Below are positions 12,109 to 24,342 of a stretch of DNA of 64,000 nucleotides, in pieces (position 1 is the stretch's first letter; every line of letters starts with the position of its first letter). Source of the DNA: Albifimbria verrucaria. Lineage: Eukaryota; Ascomycota; Sordariomycetes; Hypocreales; Stachybotryaceae. The notes below the pieces were generated by a model. That model worked only from the letters and a program-made list of their open reading frames with translations. It ran no database searches and had not been told where the DNA came from. The translations under genes were made by a program, and so were the position numbers. Location of the stretch: contig JAHREC010000049.1 in the NCBI GenBank assembly GCA_020081605.1, positions 4,278,001 through 4,342,000 of the forward strand, read 5' to 3'.

Positions 12109-13938
12109 ATGCGAATCGTCAAGGCAATCCAGTTTGTTCTCACTACAGCAGTTGCGGCCACCCATGCCATCAGCTTGCCACCTGGCGTGCCTAGCAACGT
12201 TCTTGAGTTTCGGAATAAGCACCCGTATACGCCGCGCTCGCCGGAGAAATGTCGCACGACAATCACCATTCGCCCGTCCGAGGACGAGCAGGACGATGTG
12301 TCGGCTGAGTTTGAGGCTGGAGTGATGGCAGCCAATAATGGCGGCACACTATATCTGCCTGAGGGACAGACATTCGTGATTGGCAAGGTTCTTGATTTGA
12401 CTGGTTTGGACGATATTCACATTCATTTGGATGGGGAAATTCGCGTCAGTTATGATCAACAGCTAGCTGGAAGATAACTCAAAACTCATTTTTGCGTTTA
12501 GTTCACCAATGATGTCGAGTACTGGCAGGAGAACGCCTGGTACCACCCCTTCCAGAAGTCTATCATGTTCTGGAAGTGGGGTGGCAACGATATTAAGATC
12601 TATGGCAGGGGTGTGATCGAAGGCCAAGGGCAAGTCTCACACGAGATACAAGCACGATTTAAATGTCTAACCCGATTGGCAGTCAACGATGGTGGAATGA
12701 GTTTGATCGTGGTATTGGATCGTGAGTCTTTGACGAATATTCAATTTCATCCAGGAACTGAACTGAATTGTTCATTTACCCAGTATCCTAAATCCTGACA
12801 ACAAGTACTATCGCCCAATTCTCTTCTACGCTGAGAATACCACCAACTTAGAGGTCTCCGGCATTCACATGAAAGACTCTCCATGCTGGAACAACTTTAT
12901 CGTCAGCTCGAAAAACATCCGCTATACAGATGTCGTTGCGACGGCTCTGTCTAATAATGGCAGCGTCATCCCCAAGAACACCGACTTCATGAACACCATG
13001 AACACATCAACCGTACGGATCGAGCGTGCTTGGGTAAATATTGACGACGACTGCTTCTCGCCTAAGCCTAATAGCTCTGACCTTTACGTCAATACAATGT
13101 ACTGCAACGGTACTCATGGGCAGGTGAGTATTCATTGCTGACTTTCATTATTTATTCTCTTCTCGTCTTGACGAAGAGAACTAACAAGTTGCAAAGTCAA
13201 TGGGTTCGCTCGGCCAGTATAAAGGCGAAGTCTCAAACGTTCATGATGTGCATATCGAGAACGTATGGATGATGAATGGAGATGTGAGCAAGCCTAGTGA
13301 AATACACTGTTTATTCTCCCTGCCTAATATCGTTTTTAGTACTCTGGCGCCCGCATCAAAGTCTGGGCAGGCAAAGAAGTTGGTACCGGATATGTCAACA
13401 ATGTCACTTTCAAGTGATTCAGCTCCATGGTTTACACTACATCCCTCTGTTCCTCGCTAACCACTTTATCGTAGGAACTTCTGGGTCGCCCGCATGGACT
13501 ACGGTATATTCCTTGACTCATGCTACTTCAATATCTCGGCCGAGGAATGCGCCAAACATCCGGCTGGAATGGACATCACCAACATTCGCTTCGAGAACTT
13601 CACGGGTTACACTTCCGGTGTCTACGGCAACGCTGTAGCGCGGCTCTCGTGTGCTGGCAACGAGTCGGCTGTCTGCCGCAATATTACAATGAGCAACTTC
13701 AACGTGGAAACCCCGTGCGGAGGGAGCCCATTATCATTTGCGACGGCGTTGGCGACATTGGCGTTGATTGCGTGCCTTATGACAGCGAGGAGGCACAGGC
13801 TGCTTTGGCTGCTAAGTGCAAGACCCCCTTGCAGGCATCGATACAGATCCTTGGGGCAGCGGCATTATTGAGTCGAAGACGGATGCATATCATCCAATTT
13901 CACATTACGTTGACGATGATAAACGTGACGGACGATGA
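12109..13938 (+). CDS. GH28 exopolygalacturonase, secreted
   Basis: Pectin-degrading glycoside hydrolase 28, about 490 residues, with signal peptide MRIVKAIQFVLTTAVAATHA. Exons: 12109-12444, 12502-12629, 12683-12721, 12784-13123, 13197-13283, 13340-13413, 13475-13938. The second intron (12630-12682) starts with GCAAGT, a GC-AG intron; splicing there gives GQGQRWWNEF. GH28 active-site blocks are all present: NTD, NIDDDCFSPKPNSSD, GTHGQSMGSLGQY and GARIKVW. The NGTHGQS and ARIKVW forms are those of the exo-acting polygalacturonases. Two one-base losses in the last exon, G3 at 13722-13724 and C5 at 13824-13828, break the frame; restored, the C-terminus continues through LAGIDTDPWGSG to a stop at 13936-13938. 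Acts outside the cell on homogalacturonan ends. Confidence 0.9.
12630..12682 (+). other. GC-AG intron in the GH28 gene
   Basis: 53 bp, donor GCAAGT, branch GTCTAAC, acceptor GGCAG. No GT donor nearby keeps the protein frame. Confidence 0.8.
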
Positions 13939-14289
13939 GATATGTGAGTTATCAAAGCAATATTCTAGCATATAATAGACTATCTAACGCTCCAGATAGA
14001 ATGGCTCACCTATAGTATACTTTTAGGTAGATTATTCCTAAAGTATCGGTAGTTAAATAATAATTAACATAAGACTATGATTATTGAGAATAACTAAGCT
14101 ACTATTTACTTATTTAAAATTAATCTTTGAGAAATATCTATTATTTATATATTTTAGAATATTTAAAATTAATAATATTAAAATATTTAACCTGACACTC
14201 CACGATAGCACATAACGTTGGTTTATTAAATTCTCTGTCATTGTTGTCCTGACTATATACATCAAGACAAGGCAGAAAGCGCAGGTATT
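13939..14289. other. AT-rich spacer between convergent genes
   Basis: About 13970-14210 is strongly AT-rich, built of TATTTA/TTAAAT-like runs, in contrast to the genes on either side. It separates the 3' ends of the GH28 (+) and kinase-ankyrin (-) genes. It may be a decayed, RIP-affected relic or simply a spacer. Confidence 0.5.
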
Positions 14290-17200
14290 CTAACTAACCT
14301 CGTCCTTGTACCCCAGCTGCTTCCGTATATAGCTTCTGGTCGCGGTCCCGTGGTGGTAGCGGCGCCAGATCAACATTGCGCTCATAACAACCATCACTGC
14401 CATGTGATCATCTAGAGCCTTCGCCATGTGCACTTCGAAAAGCGCCACAAACGGTGCTGGCATTTGGGCCGTAGCAATTGCTTTTCCAGGATTGTCTTTG
14501 CTGTCTGATTTTGGGGTTTTCAGGTGATAAAGCCTGAATTTATGGGCAAACCTCAAGCTAGGATCGCTTTCCTCCAACCTCCACTCGTATTCTCCCGACT
14601 TTGGCTGGTCCTCGGCTGCTTCTGGGTCTTCCCTTTGTTGAATTCCTCGTCCATCGTGAACCGGAAACAAAGAGTCTTCTTGTCATCCATGAGACCTGCC
14701 CTCAAGACTCGAGCTGCTGCAGGGTGACCCGGCAGCGCCTCAATTTTGACAAAGTCGTGTAGCGTATTGAGGATGTTCCGCCTTGCGAATACTTTCCGTA
14801 ATCTCTGTTCTCGCCTTGATAAAGGGTCAACCTGCGGGCATCTGTCTTTTCACTAATGTCAAAAAATAATAGTTTTTCGTCGGTGTCCGTACCAAGATAG
14901 TTCTTTGACCTGATAAAAGATTCATGATGTTTCAACCGTGGAGGGATCGGAGCTTTTGGATGGTATACGATGCTGGTACTTAACGATGGAAACTCGGATT
15001 TGATCCAAGAAGAAGCCATCAAATCGTGCAGAAGCTGTGCAACTTCTGCCTTGCCAAAAGATATGGCTACTTCTAGCGGCGTATAGCCGGTTTTAGACGC
15101 CTTGAAAAGATCGGCTCCGGCCTTAGCGAGCACCTTCACCACTTCTGGATACCCTCGCAAAGAAGCCATGAAGATGGCACTTCCTTCTAAATCTCCGATG
15201 TGGTTCACGTTTGCGCCCCGATCAGCAAGCATCTCCACCACATCCGCATGTCCATTCGCGGTAGCCCCAAGAAGCGGTGTGTAGTTTATCGAGTTGGCAT
15301 GGTCTATATCCGCTCCGAGATTGGCAAGTAGCTTTACCGTCTCTAGGTGACCAAACATGGCAGCTGCAAAGAGGGAGTTCCCCTGAAGAGGATATGTGGT
15401 TTAGTTTCGCTCCCTTATCAAGGAGAAATTTTACCATTTCCAACTTTCCCTCAGCTGCAGCAAAGTCGAGACACGTTCTGTTTTTGTGGCCTGGAAAATC
15501 GACATCGACGCCAAGCTCCAAGAGCTGCTTGACCGCCTTGATATGCCCCAGGCTGGCTGGCCTGTGGCATGGTGCATTACCATCAATATCTGCTGTCGTT
15601 GTGGAAGCACCTCGTTTGGCCAGGAACTGAATGACTTCCACAGCCTCGTCTGTAGCAGCGTGGTAGAGCGGCGTGCGCCCATAAATATCTTGCAGTTCGA
15701 GCTTGGCTCCTTGTCGAGGAGCATCTTCACAATTTCAAGTGGCCATTCGACGCAGCATTATGAAGCGGAGTTCGCCCAATGGCGTCTATAGATCCTGTGT
15801 CAGCCCCGAAGCTGAGTAAAAGCTTGACGGTTCCTGTATGGCCGTAGGACGCTGCTGCATGTAGTGGTGCTACTTGTTTGGTGTCACAAGCATCAATCTT
15901 AGCTCCTTGGTCAAGAAGGAATCTCGCCACTTCAGTTTGTCCGTCACTAGCTGCAGAAATGAGTGCCGTAAATTGATGATCATCAACAGCTTCCAGGCTG
16001 GTCCTGTTTTTGACGTGCCACTTCACGATTTCTATTTGTCCAGAACGGGCTGCGTCATGAATAGACATATTTTCCCCAGCATCTGGAGATTCATTATCCA
16101 CCTTTCGAAGGACTGCTGTCTTGTCAGGGGCGAGTCTTGTGTCTTCTTCTTCGGCATTCAAAGGACTACGCCTTGGGTTGAGTAGTGTATCGGTCAGGCG
16201 AGTCGCTAGCGTCGTAATCTCCTCATCATTGGAGAACGAGCTCCTAGACGAGGATGACGTGGAAGGTGAATGAATTCTAACCAGTCAACCAGAGTCAAAT
16301 ATAAGTATGTGCATGACTTACTGAGTGCCTGGCCCCTCCTGAAAATCCGATGGGATAAAGCGCTCCACCCAAGCATGTAGCGTGGCTTCGTGACACTTTG
16401 GTCTCTCCTTTGGATCACGTAACATCAACTGAAGAACGAAAGCGCGCCCCTAGTGCTGATTTCGCATCCATCAGGGAAAATGTCATCGATCAGAGGCGTC
16501 ACATTGTACGCAGATCGCCATGTCAAATAACTTCGCGATTTGGTCATCAAGTAGAACGTCGTGGCGCCGAGGGCCCAGATATCCGCTGCCTTGTGATCGA
16601 TCGCAGGCGTATCTTCGTCCTGGGAAAGAATCTCGGGGCCATATAATCAAAGGTTCCAATGGCCTCGGTGACGGTAGTAACGGCTGATCCTGTCCGTTTG
16701 CTAATTCCAAAGTCTGCAAGTTTCACCCACCAGGAGTTGTCATTAGTTGATGTAGGGAGTTGTTGTATCAATATGTTCTATTAGGAAGATTAGCTGAAAC
16801 CTCTCGTAACCTCCTATGCTTCTCTCACCTGCGGCTTGATATCCCGATGTGCAATGTTCACTCTGTGCATTATTGCAAGTCCCTGGAGCACCTGGCTGAT
16901 GACCTGTTGCGCGTCCATCTCAGAGAGCATCGGATTTTGGCGCAGATAAGAATGCAGATCCCCTTCAGGAAGATACTCCATGGCGATGCATAGAGTTCGA
17001 CTAGTCAGGTACCATCCTAGCGTGCGGACAAAGAATTTGGAGTACTACGGCCCCATGTCAGTTTTGGGACGGCGTTCGGGAAACAAGGGCGCGCACGTTT
17101 CGGTGTGAGAACCTAATCATAGTCTCGAGTTCCCTGAGGTAGCGGTGTTTCCCATGGTCATCCTGGTAACGGATAATCTTGACCGCGCGGAGGTTGTAAT

Positions 17201-17408
17201 GTCGCGCGCCGCTCGTACACCGCTGTAGGTAGACCCGCCCCTGGCCACCTTCTCCTATAGGCTCTCTGTCTCTCTCCCATTGTTCGGATCGTGGTGGAGT
17301 TGACGGTGGAAGGTCAGGATCGTGGATGATGTGGGTGACCAGGCGTCTGTCCGCGCTGCGACGGGTAGTCAGGTGGTAATCCAGCACGGCGTCGGGTAGC
17401 TGGTCCAT
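14290..17408 (-). CDS. Serine/threonine kinase with ankyrin repeats
   Basis: About 985 residues. Exons 17408-17097, 17044-16829, 16777-16322 and 16276-14290. N-terminal kinase domain: glycine loop IGEGGQGRVYL, AVKII lysine, catalytic loop IAHRDIKPQNIL, DFGISKRTGS, APE motif and ADIWALGATTF, so the key residues are intact. A Ser-rich linker (STSSSSRSSFS) leads to roughly ten ankyrin repeats (NMSIHDAARSGQIEIVKWH onward) and a C-terminal region without recognised domain. Frame breaks by one-base loss: 16635-16638, 16447-16450, 15741-15742, 15709-15710, 14847-14850, 14631-14633. One site, G4 at 15380-15383, looks like a one-base gain; the exon totals agree with six losses and one gain. Predicted cytosolic signalling kinase of the kind that accompanies fungal recognition genes; it converges on the GH28 gene. 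Confidence 0.85.
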
Positions 17409-18154
17409 TGTAGATTGTCCTAGAAATCATTCTCGGACGTCGAGTGACAGCTAGGGCAGGCGGCTTTACGAGCTTGAGGTCCTTGGAACAGTTCCTTGTC
17501 TGGTATCCCCGCACCATAGCCTCACCAAATGCTGACCACAAAGTACCACAAAGTGAGCGTGGCGGCTGTGCCTGGCCTAGGTGGATTCGCCAGACTGACA
17601 AGGGTCGTCAGAACCTCAATATGTCCGGCACTTGGTTTACTACGACCAGGGCAATGACAAACCCGTGAGAGTTTGACGGCAAGATGAGGCCAAGCCGTCA
17701 ACTCACTGTATATCTACAGCCAGATTTAACCAGACGAAGGGGAACTTCGAGCAATAACGGATGGTTGCTGCCGTTACCTTGGTTGCTCCGTGACATCACT
17801 ATTTCTAAATCTGCCACGCAGGATTGATGCCCCAATGAAACGGTGCCCTAGGCTTACACCAACTTCTATGCATTGTTCTAAAATTAAGTTGGCATTTGAC
17901 CGGGACCCAGTAAATCGTGTCTTGAACCAAATTTCTATGAGCCATTTTAGGAAGGCGGTAGCAGGGGTGAGTTACAATATATTATAGCAACCAAGAACGG
18001 TGGCGAGGCTTTCCAGTCAATCCCTCCTCTCAACCATACCATTCTCGGCTGGATAGGTTCCTCGTCGGAAACCCCTGCGGCCAGGCTAACATCTATTTCG
18101 TATGGAAGTTGAGCATTTTTAAAAGCCAGCTAATCATCATTGGTTTCACCGAGA
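17409..18154. other. Divergent promoter region
   Basis: Lies between the starts of the kinase-ankyrin gene (-) and the DUF3433 gene (+) and so carries both promoters. No clear TATA box or palindromic operator was picked out. Confidence 0.45.
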
Positions 18155-21100
18155 ATGCGAAATCGTGATGTCTACGACGGTACGCAGCTCATGCCCAGCT
18201 TTGCCGAATCCGCCAGTCACGAGCCTGGAGCTTCAACACTTTCGGATGATGTTGAGCCCATGGGTAAGTTGGAACCAGTATCGACCACTGCGTCTGATAG
18301 ACAGAAGCCTAGGAATAGGGTAGAAAGCAGTTCGACGATTGGAAGTGAGGGGGACAACGCTCCCGCAACGCAGCATTTGCGGGCAACCCCAGGAATTCCT
18401 GACGAACCAGAACTTCCCATAGAAGCGGCAAAAGGACTGCAAACAAGGGCGGCGGTTTGGCTGTCCAACCCAGTGCTTGTGCTTTTTGCTCTTGCTTTCA
18501 CGCTGATGATGTTAGTCACCATCTCACTTTACAGATTGTCGCAGAAGAACAATGGAGCCGGCACACCAAGACCAGAGAGCTTCAACACCTGGAAATATGG
18601 CCCAACCGCCGGCAAGTCAGACAATATGACAGTTAACCACTCAATATACTAATAGAGTGCGTAGTTCTTCTTATCATTAATGCGCTGTGGCTGCAAGTTG
18701 ACTACTCTATTAAAGCCCTGATACCTTGGAGAGAACACCAAGAGGGCCCGACGTTGGCGGACAAAACTCTTTTCATGAACTTCATTTCGCTCATCCTACC
18801 ACTGGATTTGTCGACGTCTATAAACAATCGACATTGGGCCGTGACTTTATCTACAGTTGGCCGCATACTCATCCTTGCCAGTGTAAGCTGATATGATTAC
18901 CCAAGTTGAACTGGCCCAAAATTGCATCAAGTGGGCTAATGCGTCCTAGATTGTTTTGTCAACTAGCTTGCTAAGCTTGGAGCCAACGATAATCGAACGT
19001 AACCAAGACTTTCCTATGGACCGGGGATTTCGAATTATCGACCGGTTACCTGTTGAAGCATGGCCAGCACAGATCCTTGACGGTATTTACTTTCACAACC
19101 TCCCTTCCCCGTCGGAACAACTGGGAACGCTGTTTTCCCAACATTTGACACTACGCACCTGCCGGAAAGTACTCGAAGTTGGAACGTACAGGCCGAAGCC
19201 TTGCAAATAGACTTCCCTGTGAGACATATAAGCTTGAAAGTGGTGAAACCGTAGAATTCAGAGGCGACACCGCCTTCCGCGGAGATATCCGCACTCACGA
19301 CTGTCACGTAAAGGATGTGCTCATCAGTTATCAAGACTCAACTGACGTCCTTCTTTCCAACATGGCTGGACATTGGGGGCTAATTGATATCATTGACTGC
19401 GACTCAAAATATCACATTTGGCCAGAAGAGACTGGGAGAGAAATGCCAGACGCATGGAAAAACGCCTCAGACCCGCGAATATTGTTCTCTCTGACGAAGC
19501 GCGCTACTCCTGATGGTGATCCATCTACGATTGAGACCATACATCCGGATAATGTGACCATAGCTGTTTGCAAGCCGTCACATCAGATCCAGACCGTCCA
19601 AATTCACTCTACTATGATTCCAGGCTCAAAGCCGAAAATGACTCCCTTCCCCAGAGTTAGGGCAACCAAAAAGCAATATCACCGATCCTTTAATGGTCTT
19701 CTTGCGTATATAGTATTCGGTTCAATGCAGCACTGGCTTCGGATTCGCAGACGCAATTATGCGGAAAACTTTGGTATCAAAGAACCTGGCTGGATGAGGT
19801 TCATGGCACTGAAAGAACGCCTTGATCGTAATGTCACAGGCAAAGACTCGATTGGTGCTCTTTCAAACCCGGAAGTGCTGGGTCACCATGCTACCGAAAC
19901 GTTCACGGCAGTGGCAGCTCAGTATTTGGACCATGTGTTTATGGGTCCAACCACACATAAAGTAACTGGACAAGTAACGATTTCCGAGAACAGACTTTAC
20001 GTCAGTAAGGATTCGGCAATCTTTTGTCTGTTTTCTTCATCCTAATGACAGTGGTCACCATCGCCATTATATTCTTGCGTCCTCTTTCAGCTACATCATG
20101 TCATCCACCACAAGTCTTGTTTACAGCAGCTGCTTCGACACACAACCTCCGCTTAATGGATAATTTGACACAATCAGGAACTACCCAGGCGATTGATGCT
20201 AAGATACAAATGGACTCATATCGTTTCAGGACGGTGATGAGGCGCGGAACGGCCATCGGCGCTCCAATGCAACTCCCAACACCAATCAACTTGGGAATGG
20301 ACAAATTGCTAAGGGAAAATGTTCCTTCTTGGTGGCATCCGATTACTAGCACTGGTTGGTTCCTCAAAATCTTAGTTCTCTTCCCAATTTCTGCTATCAT
20401 TTTGCTCGAGGTCCTCCAAAGGATATCGAACAAGAATCAAGGACTCATGGACCTCGAGGCTAACCGAACGACGACGGTCACCACCTACATATCTGCAGCA
20501 GTTTCTTTGTGCGTGCCGATCGGTTATTCTAGCTTAGAGTATATGGTTGCTCTCTCTGCCTCCCTTGACTACATGCAGGCCTGCAAGGCTGTCGGCTCTG
20601 AATCGATTGGACTCGGCTTCACACGGAAGCTCCTGCCCCGTGCATTTAACCCTCTTCTCCAATCAAGGCACATTGCGGTGAATGCGGCATTGGCAAGCTT
20701 CTTTGCGGGATTCTTGATGATTGTTATGTCTGGCCTCTACACATCTGTCGAATTTCCACGGATTGCGCAGCTACAACTTATCCAGCAGGACACCTTCACT
20801 GTCAACAAGTCCCTAATAATTACCTACTCTGACGAGGCAAGGTCAAGAGCACCTTTGCTTGAGTATGCCGATATGGAGTACAATAGATATATCCACCAAG
20901 ATCTTGTCTTCAACCACTGGGAGGAACCAAATGGATTTCGTGACACACCAAGCGGTGGCAGCATCCTGAAAGCAAGGCTGCCCGCAACGCGAGCACAGCT
21001 AAATTGTACGCCCATATCAATAAGCGATCATCAATACGATCTCGTTGTTCGCACATTCGGGGTTGGCTCGAGACTGTGGATGTAACCTACAGCCTGCATG

Positions 21101-22127
21101 CGAAAGACTGGTGTGAAACTCCCCGCCAGGAAATAGCACATCAGAATCCGTAAAGTACCCGTTTACACTGACAGTACCATCCTTGGAGACTGGAGGAAGT
21201 GCTGTTGTCGGGAAAATTGTCCCATTGCGATGGCATTACAATGTGGGTATTGACGTCATGCAACTTGCTCAATGTCCATCAATCATAGCGATTGCCGGCA
21301 AAATTTGGCTTGAGGGGCAAAACGGAAGAGATCAAAAGGTCAAGTCGGATCTTGCAGCCCTTCTATGCTATCAGAATGTAGTACAGGTGGAGGCAGATGT
21401 CAGTCTTATGATTCCAGACTTGACCTTCGATCCAAGTCAGCGGCCACTAACAGACGAGTCCCTTGTCGATCTGCTTAGAGCTGAATCAGGAAGCCACAGG
21501 CTCGATCTTGATCTCGACTCTTGGATAGGCGGCAATGCCTTTGAAGGTCCAGTATATGGGAGTGCTCTTCCTAACACACACGTAGAGAGATCCAATGTCG
21601 ACAAACTTTTCCGTGCTCTCGTCGATGGCCGACATGGCCGGCCGTTCGAGGAGTTGGCAGGCGAGGCTAATACGCAAAATTTTGCAATGGCATTGAGCAA
21701 AGCCTACGGGCGGTATATGGCTCCGCATATCTCCCAAAGCCTGCGGAACAACAAGAAATCAGACCCGGCGCTGATACCGAGTTCCCGGAACAGTACTGTG
21801 GCACTTGCAGGTAACATGCGGCTTCAACAAAATGAATCGACAAAAATAGCGGTCCAAGCAATGTTCTCTGGTATGGCATCTTGTGCATTGTTCGCGCAAG
21901 TTCTTATGCCGGCTCATGAAGTGTTTCAATATAACCCTTGCTTAATTTTCGGCACAGCCATGCTCCTGGCTGGCTCTTATTTAGCAGACTCTTCGCCACT
22001 GCTTTCCAATCTGAGGGATGCCGGGGAGATAATAACTAATGGTATGGGCTTGACTTACGCCAGGCGAAACCTGGTGTCATATTCCGACGTTGAAGATGAA
22101 ACGCAACATGATTTGGATAGCTCCTAA
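18155..22127 (+). CDS. DUF3433 multi-pass membrane protein
   Basis: About 1,290 residues. Exons 18155-18611, 18656-18882 and 18950-22127. The first intron (18612-18655, 44 bp) has a GCAAGT donor, a GC-AG intron; the second has GTAAGC. The N-terminus is a charged, Ser-rich cytosolic tail ahead of a helix (NPVLVLFALAFTLMMLVTIS), then WKYGPTA and the DUF3433 block ALIPWREHQEGPTLADKT, repeated as two DUF3433-like halves with extracellular loops full of N-glycosylation sites. I chose the ATG at 18155 because the open frame above it lacks an ATG. Five one-base losses interrupt the third exon: 19126-19127, 19213-19217, 20022-20025 (T4), 21055-21058 and 21121-21124 (C4). Function unknown; probably at the plasma membrane. 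Related in type, not closely in sequence, to the DUF3176 gene at 48816. Confidence 0.82.
18612..18655 (+). other. GC-AG intron in the DUF3433 gene
   Basis: 44 bp, donor GCAAGT, branch AGTTAAC, acceptor AATAG. The in-frame join gives PTAECVVLL, which continues the first helix block. Confidence 0.7.
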
Positions 22128-22834
22128 AACTGAACACAAGAAATGGCAGTTGAAGTCAGTTCTGTGCAAGTGCGTGTCTGTAATGAATGATGTTCGTCAG
22201 TAAGGGAATTCGTAGAACCAAACCGAAGTCCCCGAAATTTCCTCAACGGAACGAATATAACCAATGAATACTGTGAGAATATAGTAGGCCTACAGTGTAC
22301 TGTGACAATTGTCCATACCTTGACTAGTCTTCGGTCTGTGCCATTGATGAAAGACTTAAGAGCTGGTGTGTACTAAATTGATTCTTTGATCCCGTGCAAA
22401 ACTATATTAATCAGAAAGTGGGTAAATGCCATAACTGTATTCTTATTCTGTTCTAGGAGAGACTTAGTAATAGTTGATACATCGGTAGGCAAGGCATGTT
22501 ACCAAGTTCTATTAACTTAGTAGTATGCTGAAATGAGGGCACAAGCCGACCGAAAGGTGCCGCTTCCTCAGAACCATCAGATTAGCACTCATTTTTTATT
22601 CAAAGAATAAAATCCAAGTAAATGTACGAAGAGAGCAGCGAAGCTCTACAGCCAGTATAGTGAGGTTCCATTTCAGATGGTGCTGTACTAGGGCATCTTT
22701 GTCTTGAAAGGGTGTGTTAGCAGCATTTCCTTTAATAAATTCTCATCTCCACTGAGAGTGATTTTCTCTTTTCTTTTGAGATGGTTAGTCTGCTTGGTTG
22801 CGATTGATTCGCTCTGAGCAGGCTGTGTCAATCG
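22128..22834. other. Intergenic region
   Basis: 3' flank of the DUF3433 gene and promoter of the next gene. Nothing else recognised. Confidence 0.4.
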
Positions 22835-24342
22835 ATGGGCTCGTTAATTTCGATCACTAGCCGCGATAAGCAAGCAGAACTTGACACTGTCGAAGCAGGC
22901 AAGAGCTCAATTAGCGGTCAACTTGACGCTAATTTATTGCGCACTAAAAGTGACAAATTTGTTGCCCAGTTCCATTTCCAGGGGATGCTGAGGGCCACAC
23001 TAGAAAGCCTCAACTTTGCAAGGATGTTCCTAGCTCAGGAACAACGAGGTCAACCTAGGCCAAGGTTGACGTCATGAGGCACATACTGGCCCAAATAATC
23101 AACAACAGTTTCTTCCCACTAATTTGAACAACCGCCTCCCTTACCTAGGCTTGGCTTTTCCTGATAGTTTGGCGAGGGCTGTGATGGCCGTCGTCTAATT
23201 ATCATCTCATTTCGTCATGAATTACGCTAATATGATTGAGGAGAAGAACCTCAAAGTATGTCACCACCCGTCCACACATCGACTCAAGTTTTTAACCATG
23301 TTTCCCCTTGTAACAGAAAACCTTCATTATTGCTACACTTTGCTCAACTCTGGTGGGCACGTTTACATCCTCAATTGGCCTCTGGGATCGTGTCAAAGAC
23401 CGACGGAAACAGATTGCCTGAGACAAAAACCAGGATGAAGAAATAAAAAGTTGAGAGCCCAGATTCAAGAAGCAGAGGGGAAAGCAAGAAACTCAGAGGG
23501 CCCGCATCGTGTGGTCGGAGACCAAATAGGGATTCTTTGCACAATTCGGGACTGTTGATCAGTCGTGAGTTCGACAATGGGTACAAACAACTCGGGCGGC
23601 GCTTTGCTGTGGGTGACGCTGTGACGGAGAACAAGCTGCAAGCACAAATTATTGCCTTGCAGCAGACTGTCATCGACGTTCTTCAAGAAGCACTTTACAA
23701 CGACCGTCGACTGGGCCACCAAGATATAGCAAAGCTTTTAGAAGCGTCCAATGCTGCACGGGATCGATCATTAGCTGCGCTTCGACAGCAACGGCAAAGG
23801 CAATTGATGATGCTGGAGGCGCGACCAGGATCTGAGCTAGTACCTTGGTCTGGGCACAACTCAATCCAACTCCATCAACTGTATCGCATGCTGCATCTTC
23901 AGTTGCACAGCGGTTGTTCTGCCCATACAGCATCGATCTACAGGATATTATAAACAAGCCACTTGCGGCTTCCTTCTCACCTGGAGCGGATGGAAGATGT
24001 CCAGCATGCAGAGCACGGCCGGCTGTCAGGCCTAGTGATTGTTGGGGCATTGAAAGACGTGTAAGGTTACGGCACAGATCTTACGGTGGGAAGTGTGATG
24101 CGGTGGAGGAGCGCGAATATCAGTTTGGCCAACGATTTGTGGTCAAATGCCATATGCCTGACGGTGGGTATGCTTGTGTTTTGTGCAACAAATTCCGTGA
24201 GGTTGATACAATATGTCGAGATGTCGATGATCTTGTGGACCACTTGGGAAAAGATCACGAGGTAGAGGAATTTGAGCAGGAAACAGATTTCAGTGTACGA
24301 TCGCGGGTTCGCCCATTATCTAGGGGCTTGCCCGCTCCCTAA
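22835..24342 (+). CDS. Uncharacterised fungal membrane-anchored coiled-coil protein
   Basis: Conserved but unnamed family as I remember it: an N-terminal helical block (here 22835-23070, ending with LNFARMFLAQEQRG), then IEEKNLKKTF, one transmembrane helix (TLCSTLVGTFTSSIGLW), the charged VKDRRKQ, a coiled coil, an ENKLQAQIIALQQTVI block and a C-terminal Cys-containing part with LFCPYSIDLQ, CPAC and YACVLCNKF. A good intron is 23256-23316. The first block is separated from the rest by 143 bp flanked by two copies of CGTCATGA (23070-23077, 23213-23220) and no splice pair joins them cleanly. An in-frame TGA sits at 23419-23421, and one-base losses occur at 23445-23449, 23529-23531 and 23845-23846. 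It may be damaged; the conserved blocks argue that it was recently intact. Confidence 0.6.
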
